Source: Callaeas wilsoni (Eukaryota; Chordata; Aves; Passeriformes; Callaeidae). From it: DNA of 64,000 nucleotides. This document shows positions 25,291-37,400 of this stretch, in pieces; position 1 is the first letter of the stretch, and the number at the start of each line of letters is the position of its first letter. A program made the position numbers and the translations under genes. The notes beneath the pieces were generated by a model. The model was given only the letters and a program-made list of their open reading frames with translations. It was not told the origin of the DNA and ran no database searches. Where the stretch lies: contig VWPU01002939.1 of assembly GCA_013398955.1 (NCBI GenBank), forward strand, positions 1 to 64,000, given 5' to 3'.

Positions 25291-25970
25291 TTTTGCCCTG
25301 TTAAGTGGAGAGGCTGGGAAAATGAATTTTCACATTGCCAAGAAATTAAATCAAATTTAATTTCCCATCTTGGGCTTTTTTGTATCTTCTCAACTTCTTG
25401 CAAATTAGTCATTATGCCAAGAAAATATCTTAACAATATCACAATGAACACAAACCCCATACTGCTAAAGCAAATGGTGAGGTAGAAAAAGAAAACATTT
25501 TCTCCAGTGTCTGAAAAGCTTTGATGCCAACTAACACAAGATGGGAGAAGTATCACAATAAGAAACTGAGAATTTAATACATGGAGAGTGATGGGATATA
25601 TGGACAATATAATATAGGAAAGCTATGAGAACTTCATTAAAGCTCCAAGCCACTCCTAACGGCACTAATGAGATGGGCTGATGGGATTGTGGAGAAATAC
25701 GGGGGGTTTTTTCATAATATATGACTCATAAGACCAAATGTCTGTCCTTACTGGGCCAAGAAAGACATAGAGTTTTTCTGTCTAAAAAGAAGATGATAGA
25801 GAAAGATATGACAGCAGTGTTTGTGAGCCTACTGATTGCCTGTTAAGCCCCAAGGGTCCCCAGTTGCAATAAGAACAAATATTCTCAGTACTTTGATACT
25901 CCCAAATAAAAGTTCAATATCCTGTTTCCAAAGGTGTCCTGTAACTGCTTCCTAGGAAACTATGTAAGAC
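25291..25970. other. Intronic stretch, nothing recognised
   Basis: AT-rich sequence between the unassigned frame and the degenerate CR1-like block. A 120-codon minus-strand frame (25245..25607) rich in Phe, Leu and Ile reflects T-rich composition. Confidence 0.5.
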
Positions 25971-26665
25971 TAAATGGTATTACACATCATACCTCCTGCA
26001 AACTTGCAAGCAAGCAGTGATGTTCTCCAGAATATACCTCCTACTTCCAGCAAAGTGCTAGTCTGGGAGATCCTGCAGCAGTGCTGGTGAATGGATACTT
26101 CCCAGTCCTTAACCAATTTTCCTTCTGTGAATCTCTGATGACTCTTTGAGCTCTTGCAGCACTTCACCACGCACAGTATCACTCAGCAGATAGTTCCATG
26201 GCTTTATTGTGCTGAGCTGGCTTCCTTGTGCTTGTCTGAAACTGCTTTCTCTAAATTTTACTTGATGTCTCTTAGTTTTTACATAAAAAGAGACATGGCA
26301 CCTTCTCCTGATCACTCATAATTTTATAGATCTTGATATCTCAGTACCACTTTCCATCTCCCCTCCTCTAGAATTGTTCTGTCCTCTGCAACACTCTTTA
26401 AACTGTCCTTGGAGACAGGGCAGTCCCCATTCCACTTTCAGGGCACAACAACAGAGTTTCATTTCATTCCCACACTGCCAAACAGTCTAGTCTTCCAGAG
26501 ACTCAGATTAGGAAGAGTTTTGTGGAAATGCTACATATTATCACTGCAATTCACTGGCTGTTCTCTACATCCTCAGTTCTGTAATAGTACCATACTCCAT
26601 AGCTTTGTTTTATATTATTTTGGTATTACGCATCATACCTCCTGCAAATTTGCCACAGAGGTCCC
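25971..26665 (-). mobile_element. Degenerate CR1-like LINE sequence (old)
   Basis: The plus strand contains TGGTATTACACATCATACCTCC at 25976 and again, with one change, at 26620. Each is followed by TGCAAACTTGC or TGCAAATTTGCC, resembling the 'gtatcatctgcaaatttgcc' block of old amniote CR1/L3-type LINEs in antisense orientation. Between them, CAGATAGTTCCATGGCTTTA, TAATTTTATAGATCTTGAT and CTCCCCTCCTCTAGAAT fit the order of weaker CR1 motifs. Divergence is high and no coding frame survives. Boundaries are approximate. Confidence 0.4.
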
Positions 26666-27884
26666 ATCTAAAGGTTTAGTCTCAATTCAAGGTTAAGCTC
26701 AAATCTGAATATAATATTTGCAAGTTATAATTCAAGGTGACACAACACTATTGTTGATGAAAAGTGACAGACAGCCACTCATGCTTAGAGGAAAGAACTC
26801 ATTTCACAATTTTATCACTGTTGTTATGATACCAGCAGGGGTTTCTTGGGTTTCTTTTAAAGCCTGCTCTGGCAGGAGCATAACTCCCTGCGATTCTCTC
26901 CCTGCATTTAAAACAAAACAGCTCGAGCTGTTGTGTTTGCAAAGAAACGTTTGAAATTTAACACAATCTTAAAAGCTCAGGGGAGGCAGCAGATATAAAC
27001 TCAAACATGATGAGAAATTAAACAACAAATCTGAGGATTTTTCACCAAATCTCATTTTCTGAGCAATTGGATTTAGTGCATGAACCTCCCTCTACACTCT
27101 ATGGATTATCCGTCTGTTTCCTAACGCCATGCCTACAGCTCATGCAAGTTTAAAACAGGTTCCTTGGGTACTCATTTCACCATGAAGTTCAGCTCAGGCT
27201 CATCAGTCTTTTTGGGAAGGCTGCAGTTACAGGCTGTTTTGGAGGGGTTGTAGCCTCTCTTTCAAGCTCTTGGTGTCTCAGCAATACTATGACCAATATT
27301 CTATTCAGTCAGAGCTACTGCATGTGGTCTACATGGGCTGCAAGCACACCTTTGACCCAAGGGCCATAGACCTAAATTGAGTTCAGAAGGACTCCAGGCT
27401 GGATTTAGCAGCTCAGAGCTTCATTCTGCTGTTTTCCCCAGTTCAGAGTACAACTGAAACATCATTTTTATTCTGCACATCACACTAAGTTACAAAATAA
27501 TACTCACATACTTGAAATTCATGTTGCAGTTTGTATCCAGCTTCCATGTATTTATGTCTGTTTATATGAAATCGTTGCATATTTTAAGTCTTTACATAAG
27601 ACGGGAACCTAAAAATGGTAAAAGCTGCTCCAGGAAATTGGTATTCACTTACAGTTTGTTTACACTTGATTCAGACCTTCTTTTCAAAAGCTTATCTGAA
27701 TTATTATTAGCAGCTTTTATACAACGCTGAAAACATACAGATCATTTTACACATAATACGAAGAACATTCTCTGTCCTGAAAACTTAATCATGGACTGAG
27801 TTAAATTGGAGTCAGATTTCACAATCATCTTCTCAATTTGAGAATATAAATGGCAATGTTTATAAGTATAAATATAAATGGCAA
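26666..27884. other. Intronic stretch, nothing recognised
   Basis: AT-rich sequence. A short imperfect duplication (TATAAATGGCAATG at about 27845 and again at about 27873) abuts the CR1 tail that follows. Confidence 0.5.
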
Positions 27885-27962
27885 TTGTCCTTGCCATGGC
27901 AGGGGGTTGGAACTAGATGATCTTTAAGGTCCTTTCCAACCCAAACCATTCTATGATTCATT
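27885..27962 (+). mobile_element. CR1 LINE 3'-end fragment
   Basis: Sense-strand CR1 tail: CCATGGCAGGGGGTTGGAAC, TAGATGATCTTTAAGGTCC, TTTCCAACCCAAACC, then ATTCTATGATTC. This is the only CR1 copy in the window in this orientation. It is opposite to ADAMTS2 transcription. Confidence 0.92.
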
Positions 27963-30900
27963 CCATGAATGTGCCCTCATTTGAACAAAATGGCTTAGAA
28001 GTCAGCTAAATACATGTTTGGCTGAAACAAGCAGGCATTTATCTGACAATCTTGGCATGTACAAAACTTATTTACAGCAAATGCAAAAAATGGAGAGTTT
28101 GAAAATAGTTTCAAACATTGAACATTATAAAACTGCTTTACAATTGTTCCAGGCACAATCAGTGGAGGCTCACTAGTTGCATTTTGTGCCCATCTCTGGG
28201 ACCTGATCCTACCCATCCACTTTAATTTGTTTTTGGCCTTGGCCTGTCGATTCTTCCACAAGCACTGACTTGCTTCCCTCGGCCGTACATTCAAGTCTCT
28301 GATTTCCGACTGTGTCTGAACACATCCCCAAACACTACTGGGAAATCCCCTTAGAAGTTTCCAGGTAGCTCTCCGAGGAAATATTCCAGCTGTGAGATGG
28401 CAAATTATTTATTTTCGATTTTCCCCTTTCTATTTTTTAATACAAACCACATTATATTGCTCCCACATCACTCATTTCAGTTGTCTCCCTTTTGTAGCTA
28501 CACTGAATTGGCAGAAGACAATTCTGCCTGGCTCCTATTTTCACACCAGGCTTTTACATTCCGTATGTTTCACTAAAAAGAAAGGTGCTTTTTTTTCCCC
28601 TCACTTTAAATATTGTGTGTTTGAACACACGTCAGTGCCCTCTCAATGACCAGGCAGCTCAGACTCCAGAAATCCATGAGGGAACCACAAGCTACAACCA
28701 TCTGTCTCCATCCATTCCCAGAGCCCAGAGTTCACTTGGAAGCATTTCCATGAGATGCCAAGGGGAAATTGCTATTTCGAAAAGGAAAGTCTACTCCGTC
28801 TGGTCCTTCTGAAGGAGAATGTCATATTCATGGGGTTACTGGGTAGGAGAGGATAAGGACAGGAATATTGTTTCCTGAAGACCCTCTGGTGTGCTCTTCT
28901 GATGGTACAAGAGAAAGAGTTCTCCCATCCATCTTCCAGGAAAGTCAGCACTGACACTCCTACAAGTTCCTGCTTTGGTTTAAGTCTCAACATCTCATCA
29001 CCTGGAAGCTCTTAGTAGCTGCACAAGCTGCAGCCAAAGCCAGGCCTCTGAATGACCAGCCATGACTTGTGATCCCTGACAGTTTCTAGTCATTTCCATG
29101 AAAGTCTGAAAGTAAAAGAAAAAAGGAAAAAAGCCCCAAACCCCCATACACTCATGCCTTAAGAACCAGCCAGAAACCTGAGACAAGCAATACCCCATTT
29201 ATCTGGGGAATCTGACAACCACTCCTGACACGTAAAGCCGGACCTTCTAATCTAGCCAATTTGTAAAACTACAGGAATTCATTCCAGTGCTGCACAGAAG
29301 GCACGCTCCAGCAGAAAATCAATTCCAACAAGCAAAGACTGTGGAAAGCACAGAATACTTATTTTAGTATTTGGTGAAAGCTGAGGTGGTTATTAATTTT
29401 TGTTTTACCATTATTATCAATATATTTTCCAATGCATACATCTAACAATTTCCAGGGAAACAGGGCATCAGATGGTACAGAAACTATCTTCCTACTTATA
29501 GGTTTGGTGGGTTTAGTGCTATCGTGACCCTCTTCAAAACATATCACAGATCCCAATGGATGATGGACTGCAGAGAGAAAAAGACACTTCCAGTACATTC
29601 ACAAAACCACACAATCCTAGACACAGAGCCTAACTTAGTGGTCTTTTTATATTCAAGCATGAAGCCATTCCACTCTCCCACTATTAAGTCAGATTTTGCT
29701 GGTTAACACACCACTATTTCTCAAAATTTTACAAGGAAATCTTAACAGGACAGATTGGAATCACAAATCCCCGAACTCCAGATCCTGAAAGCAACCAAAA
29801 CCCTGTCAGACTGGATTCTCACCTCGAGCTCACAATGGGAACTGAGACACTTACTGAAAAGCAGATGGTTTTCTCTACCTCATTAAATATTTAAACCACA
29901 TACTATGGTGGGATGTTTTGTGCATTGTCCATCCACAGCAAACAAATGAGAACTCATGGAAAAATCCCGACACATCCGAAATATTTGCTGGCAGGCTGAG
30001 AAGTGCCACTGTCCATTGATGGGCTCCTAAAAAAAGCACGGCTCTGGGACATTTGACCGATCACTGTGCCAGGGAGAAACTCCCCCTGGAAGGACTCTGC
30101 CTGCAGGGTCGAGCACAGAGCCGTGGTGAGAGCAGACCCTGCAGATCACACTGATGGGCTTCTACAGCCCTTGCTGATTATTCAAATTACAGCAGCTCTT
30201 TGAGTATCAACCAGAGTGCTTGCTCCTCCAGTTCCCAGCGGGACCAGGGTATGGTACAGAAGGAATCTAATAGACTCCCAGACCTAAAATCAATTATTGA
30301 AGTTTTTGAAATCTATTGCCTTTTTAACTGTAAGCAACTGTAGATTTACTCTTCTAGTTTTATCCAAAGCCCTACAGGTTCAAGTTTCAGTTCCTGTGTT
30401 TAAACTTGTATGTTCATACTTATACAGTGGGCTTTAAAAAAAAAATTAAATAAAGAAGCAATCACAACTTGTAAACAACAACTTAGCACAACCAAAAAGG
30501 TATGCTCAGCATCAAGAAACAAAAAGACAATGTGAATAACTAAGAAAATATCTTTTTTTTCTTTTTACATTATTCTGTACTTGAGGGTGGAACAGAAGGA
30601 TTGAGCCAGAATGCTTTAAATTGGCTTTACTTCAACACATCCCCAGGAGGATTTAAAGCCAGAAAATGAGAGCAGAAGCCTTGATGTTCAGCCCAGGAGC
30701 TGTCTGGATCAAAGGTTACAGAAGAAATCATAAAGCCACTTAAGCATTTGTACTTTGACATGTAGGACCTCTCCTAGAGCAGGTTCTGCCTGAATTCTCT
30801 GCAAAATAACTCCTAGCAGTAATGATATCTATAAACTGTGTTCACAAGGCAGTGATATGGCAGGTTTTTGAGTTCTTCAAAGGGATTAGTGAATTTCATG

Positions 30901-33130
30901 CTTGCCAGAAAAGCAGATAAATCTTAATATTCCCCTTTGTTTTGCAACCAAATAATGACTGTTTAAGAATAGTTCTTATTCCTTTATGCTTTGCCTGAGT
31001 AATGGAATATTTTATGCACATGAAATTTGTCCCTGTCTGTGACCTCTGCTACCCCACATAAAGTGCATATTTTAATAGAATATTTAATTATAGGCCAGTC
31101 ATTCCAGCATAGCACAATGAGCTTATTTCACAATATCCATTTGTGTTGCAATTTCTATCAGTTGCTTTTCACACATGCTTGGTGACAAGGCTACAGCTCC
31201 AAGGACTCCATCAAATACACCTGCCAAGTCACAACAACTGCAGTGAGAACAATATTAAACATCCTGTTTATAGCACCAAGTGTATATGTTTAATGGACCC
31301 TAAATGGCAAAGCCTCATGCCTCCCACATCCTTCCCCATAAAGTCAGGTAAGTGCCAGAAGTAGTTTGTTTGTCTGGAAGGGAAACATGCATTTCTCTAC
31401 GGCTGCTTATCTTAAATTCAAGCTTTCAACCTTAAGGGGTAAATAGTGGGAGGATTCAAGAATAAATCTCAGTGAAACACATGGAAGATTTACTACAGAC
31501 AATTTGAAAACGTAGAAGGGAAAAAACATTCTGACAGAAAATTATTTAGGTCACTGGGATAATTCATTGTAATGTGCCCTAGAATTTATAATGCCACTTG
31601 CTCACTATAGTATTTATATGTATGCATTACCAGTTACACTACACATCCTGATTCTGGCACATGCACTTCACAAACACTTTTATATCAATAAACATCTTCA
31701 TATTGAGAAGACATTCTTTCCTGTGTTTTTAAGGGCCAACAACCTTGTCTCCTTTTTCCCACATCATCTCTATTACTGATGAATGAAACAACAATTTCAA
31801 ACCACTCTGTAAAATTAGCTTCATAACCCTTCCACAAAGAAAAGGGCAGACACCCTGCAGAGTATTTCATTCTCCTCATATCTCTCTACCTGCTGACTAC
31901 ACCAAACATTTTCATTCCTCAGTACCACTTCCATCTTATTCAAAGGTATTTTAAGATCTGAACTGAAAACCCTGCCCTCTGCTTCCCAGTCCCATTGCCA
32001 GTCAGCTCCACGCACCTCTAGCAGAAAGAGAATTTTGTTCCATATTTTTTCTATTAACATCCTTGGGATTTTGGAGTGCTTCACACTTCCTAAAATCAGA
32101 TCCAACATCAACATTCATACCTTTGGAGACTAAGGAAATTCCTCTGGCCTGATCCACGCTACTCAAATGTTGTGCTGAGAGGTCAGCAATCCACTTGAAG
32201 CCACAAATTAGGGTGAGAACCCTTCAGGAACTCTAACAATAGTTTGGATTGCTGTTAAAAGAGCATTTGCATACTGGTAAACTAGCTGCAAAAAGAAGTT
32301 GATCAGAAAAATTACTTACTAAATGCTTTGCAAAAATTTATTACCATTTTCAGCTGTTTTCCGAAAGCTCTCGTAATGAACAAAAGACTCTCATCTCCTC
32401 CTTCTTTTGCACTTAAACTTGCTAATTATCCCCAGTCCATGAGGCAGCCTCCTAACTAAGAAGTACACTCTTGACTGGAAAGGCCACCAGCCAGTAACTA
32501 CTACGGCATGTACTTTCAACATCTGCAAATTTCCATGAGGTTTGTCAGCGATTCCTTTGCCTTTGGATATTTATTCTTTGCTATTTTCCTAACAATGAGC
32601 TACATGTAGGGAAACTTCTCTTCCTGTTAGATTCCTGCAATGCACAGAGGCTGCAAAATCAACACAGCACTGGGAGCAGCATGATTCGGTTTCTGCCATT
32701 TCTGAATTAGCAGGAAGCTCATAATGACTTGTGGCTACACGTCTATGAGACAGAACTCTATCCTCCAGCTCAACCAGCTTCCTAAACAGACACCAGATCA
32801 TAAAATGGGCCCCTAGGCTCTTTGTGTTCATGTAACAGTTTCACTGACCACAACAGAGTTAGTGCGTGTTTCCATCAGTGCACGGCAGGGAGTTGTACCT
32901 TCCAATATCTCCATTGTAAAACACTGAAGACCATTTTCAGAATAAAATTGTTTAATATATGTATCACAAAATTAATATCAGTTGAAATATTCCACTTACT
33001 TCAGAAATCTACAGTAAGGAAAATGATTGGCATTGTCCCAAGCTGTTTGTAATCTTCGCGGTCATAACACAGAGTGATCGTAGAAACTGGCAGAACTGCT
33101 GTGGAGACTTCTACACTTGGTGAACATTCT
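27963..33130. other. Intronic stretch, 5.2 kb
   Basis: AT-rich sequence with homopolymer runs (for example around 30437 and 30553). Scanned for CR1 tails, LTR features and coding exons without success. Confidence 0.5.
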
Positions 33131-33255
33131 GTTTAGAGGGCAGCGTAGTGTAACTGAAAGACAAAACCCGGGCTTTGTCCTAGCCCTGCCACTGACCCAT
33201 CTGTGTAATTGCCACAGATTGCTGGCTTGTGAAATGGAGATGAGAAAGGGACAAC
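33131..33255 (+). mobile_element. MIR-type SINE fragment
   Basis: Motifs in MIR order: GGCAGCGTAGTGTAACTGAAAG, ACCCGGGCTTTGTCCTAGCC, CTGCCACTGACCC, CTGTGTAATTGCCACAGA and GAAATGGAGATGAGAA. These match the family's 'ggcag.gtggtgtagtggaaag', 'gggtt..agtcctggc', 'tctgccactgac', 'ctgtgtgacc' and 'aaaatggggat' blocks. It is better preserved than the fragment near 4.1 kb. It is followed at 33256-33300 by a small CpG cluster that is not part of MIR. Confidence 0.65.
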
Positions 33256-33300
33256 CTCGCACGCGCACAGCACCCGCGCCGGCGGCAGAAGGCACACGGC

Positions 33301-34233
33301 AGCTCAGGAGGTTTCTTATACTCCATGCTCTTAAAAATCCTTAATTTACATAAAGTTCTTAGAGGTCCTTAAATAATTGAGGCTCTTTTCATAGGGCACT
33401 TTGGATCAATTCCCTATGGGGCGTAAAGGGAAGGAAATAATATTTGGAAATACTAAGAATATAATCTGACCAACGTTCTTACTGTTTTAACTTTATCCAG
33501 ATTTACCTTGTTCAAAGCAGACCAATAAAAGATGTATTCTATTGCAGTGGAAAAGTGTGGGCATACAAAATAAACCGTAACTCAAGTTCTAAAAACAAAT
33601 CAAACCCAAAATTCAAGATGGATATATCCATATCTGCAGCCTATCATTAGTCCAGGCACCACTTCCAACCCATTTACAAGCCTTTCCCAACATCAGTAGC
33701 TTCCAGTGAAGCTCCCTCGCAGTAAGCTAAGCTACACAGAGAAGTTACAAATTAAAGAAAGTGGTAAATATTATCCTTCAGATGCTCTCCTATAAAAGCC
33801 ACACTCATCTTCAGCTTTGGTCAATCCAGTTCCAGAAGCTGTTGCAGTTTACAAGGAAACTTCCACTGCACGGAGCAATGTCACGCTGGAGGATGACACC
33901 AAACACGAGAGTACATTCTATGTGGGGCAAGGAATCTGGACAGAGTTGGGATATGTGATTTGGCCATGACAGCAGTTATTTCAAAATTCAGGAGCAAAGG
34001 AAAATATCTTGAGATGAAAGTCTTGGCAGGTACAATAAAACAGATAAATAAAATAGGTTGTGAAATCTTCTTAGTTCATGATTCTTACTAATAGATTAAG
34101 TTCTTATGACTGGATTACAAATAAGCATTGTAAAAAACATGTCTTTGGGAGGAAGGAGGGCTATTATTTTTTTATTTTGGAGGCGGATCAAAGAAGGAGA
34201 ACCAGCATGAGAAACTGCCTGCAAATCTCAGTA
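33301..34233. other. Intronic stretch, nothing recognised
   Basis: AT-rich sequence between a MIR-like fragment and the polypurine minisatellite. No coding signal. Confidence 0.5.
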
Positions 34234-34489
34234 CAAGAAGGAGGAAAAGAAGGAAGGAGGAGGAAAAGAAGGAAGGAGGAGGAAAAGAAGGAAGGAGGAG
34301 GAAAAGAAGGAAGGAGGAGGAAAAGAAGGAAGGAGGAGAAATAGAAGGAAGGAGGAGGAAAAGAAGGAAGGAGGAGGAAAAGAAGGAAGGAGNGGAGGAA
34401 AAGAAGGAAGGAGGAGGAAAAGAAGGAAGGAGGAGGAAAAGAAGGAAGGAGGAGGAAAAGAAGGAAGGAGGAGGAAAAGAAGGAAGGAC
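34234..34489. repeat. Polypurine 19-bp minisatellite, about 13 copies
   Basis: The unit GGAGGAGGAAAAGAAGGAA repeats with a regular 19-bp period. The AAAAGAAGG landmark falls at 34245, 34264, 34283, 34302, 34321, (34340 variant), 34359 and 34378, then at 34399 and every 19 bp to 34475. From 34236 to 34488 the plus strand is all purine except one T at 34343 and one undetermined base (n) at 34393. The spacing across that base is 21 instead of 19, so the assembly is uncertain there. The long Phe/Leu/Pro/Ser frames on the minus strand are translations of the repeat, not genes. Confidence 0.97.
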
Positions 34490-37400
34490 CTCACACAAAG
34501 CCAAGAAACAAATGGATAACTGGAGAGAAAAGAATCCCTCCCTCTTTCATCATCTCCTAAGTTTGAGGCAGAATATCTCTTAAATTGTAGGCTGGGAGCA
34601 GTGAAAAAATAGATGGGGCATTTGTAATCACAATGGAAGCAAGGGAATATATCAAAACAGCTCTAGGCACAAATGCATTAGCTGGGACAGCATGCCCACT
34701 GCCTAAGCCTGCTACCACAACTCCCTGCCACGGCCATAAATTAATCTTAACATAATGGGAAGCATCATCATCACAGAAGAGGTAGACTTTGCCTCTGGGA
34801 GCCAAACAGCAAAATATGCCAAGAGGAGAGAGAGGAGAAGAAATTCCAGCACCGATCTCCAGCAATGCTCTGCTGCCCAAGCCTCTGTGCAGCTCTCTGA
34901 GCTGGGACTCTCCAGCTCCTTCTGCTCCTGGCACAGATGCTCCACGTGGCCCCCGGCAATGGGAGGGACACAGGGATTTGGCAGTGCCTTATGGTGGTCT
35001 TTTTAATATCATTTATTTAAGCCTTTCTGTAACCTCCTTTCAAACTACAGCAGAGCAAGGGAAGGGTAATTAAAAATAAAAGGAAGTTTTCATCTGTTTC
35101 ATCAAGATCAAAGGAGAAGGTAAAGGAGCGTGTGAGTCCTGAGGGACCTGTGTTCCCCACCATGGCAGTCAGCTATTGTCATAAGACATGGATCTGTATT
35201 TTATTCAGACAGTTTTGCTTAACAGAATAGGCTAAGATGCATCATCTCATTTTCATAAGGGGCCTCAGGGGACAGAGTAAAAACACCCATCCTGAACAAG
35301 TAACAGCATTTAAATATAAAAGTATGAGGGGGAAAAAAAGGTAGAGCAGAACACAGAACACTCTGTCCAGCTACAGACACTAATGAACGATGACCCAGGT
35401 TCATTTACCATCAGCTAACTGAACTTCCTTAGTGTAAGTAGGGCTTGGGATAAATTGGAACATTTATTTCAGCTGACGGGACCAGAGTAAACAAGTAGAT
35501 GCTTTTTAATTTCTCCTTATAGTTAGGGGGCCATAAAAAGTCCAGGGAAAAGAAACAGAAACCACATAGATTTAGATTAGCACAAGAAATTTAACTTTGC
35601 CATCTGAGCAAAATTTGCCTTAAGAAAGGAAAAGAAGCTTTTTAAGTTCAGAATGGCTCATCCTTAAAGAAAAGAACAACAGCTTTTACTGGGAGCATTA
35701 CATTCCTTGCACACATCCCTGCTCTCTTTTCTGCCTTCATGCTGGTGTCCTGAGCACCCCTTTATGCTCTTCTCACAAAAGGAGCAGTGGTTTAAAATCC
35801 TCTTGCATCTTGTGAGGAAAACAAAACAAAACAAACACCATCATCACTAGTTAAACTAAAACTGGAACACTGAGCTCTGTGGATAAGTGTGGCTCTTCAA
35901 ATCCCTATTTGAGCACTTAAAAATGACCTAATTTTAAACACTCAACCTCCTTTCATTCCATTTAAATTGTGGAGCTGGATTAGCCATAATATTGACTGCA
36001 GCTGCCTGTATCATCAGCCCAAGGAAACTACAGCCCTGATGTTACACCTGAAGCAGCACTTCTGATACAAAGACAGTTAAAGAAGGGGTTAAGAACACCT
36101 TAGGTACTTTATCCTCGAGTAAAATACCACCACCCTATCTCACACAGAAAGGCTGCACCAAGCAAAACCAGTTATCAGTATGCCATGCATGAGTCTATCT
36201 GCTAAGTAGGAATATAGGCAAGAGCCTATCCCATCATCATTTAAGAAAATTAAGCAGTGCTGTGATACGTATGTAATGTAACCAGGACTTTACACACAGC
36301 ATCAAGTTGTGCTATCTATAGGGAGTGTTTCCTTTATTGAGGATAACGCCTTGGCTCTCATGAGTTATATCAGGTTTTCATCAAATTTTATCTCACTTTT
36401 TATTGCTGTTGTTTAAGCCTTTAGGAATCAAAGGTTTTCCAAAATCTTTCACTAATACAGAAAAAAAAGCCAGAAGCCTTAGGAGTCTGCAGTATACTCT
36501 ACTTTCCTTGCAGCTATCTCTGTTGAAGACTTTTTTAATTATAAAATGGCTTTTGGAAGGCACAGGAGTGGTTCAGCAAATTACTGCCTAGAGCACAGCA
36601 CAAAACCCAATGCCAACAAGGGGGCACGTTCAGAATTTCAGTCTTGAAGGTCAGAAATACCAACTGTAATGAAAGATGGTTCAGCTTCAAAGTGCTAAAT
36701 GACAGCTGTGGTCCAGAGATTTTTTGTCAGATGTGCAGGAAGGCAGAATCCTAAAGAGGAGAAATTGGTGCATGCACATCTGGCAGAACAGCATCCAGTG
36801 ATTTCCTAGGGCATAATAAGGTTTTAAAAGGCAGGTTTCCAAAATGCACAAAAAAAGGTATCAATACATATGAAAGTTCTATATAGGCAGTTAAAAATTC
36901 ACTGTCATGTTCTTGGATCCAGTCCATAGCCTGGAGACAACTGTGGAACGCCTCATCCAACATCAGAGATGAAGGTCTGAAGAGCTGCACTATAGTGAGA
37001 GAAGAACAGGAACTCTGCATAGAGCAATCTTTCAGATATATAGATTTAAATTTCATTTTTCGTATGGGAGGAGGGGGAAGAGCTCTCTCACTTTGGAAGA
37101 ACATGAGCCAAAATGTATACTATTATTAAGAGTTACACTAATGCATTTGATTGATCCTGCAGAATTCTAGTCATCGCAAAAAATAAGTGAAAAAAAAAGA
37201 CAGTGGAGATTCTGGAACTTTACAGTATAAGGTGTATACTGCTTTTCAGACTTTTTTCCCTGATCATTTCTGATCATGACCAGATGTATGAAGAATCTCT
37301 GATAAGCGCAAAGCAATTTTTTCAAATTAAAAGTCATGTTTTCCTTCTAGATACAACTCAACATACATTTTGCGTTAAGAAATGCTGCCAAGTTTTATCA

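Noticed and set aside
34172..34504. Long Phe/Pro/Ser/Leu frames on the minus strand
   Set aside because: They are direct translations of the 19-bp polypurine minisatellite and cross an undetermined base.
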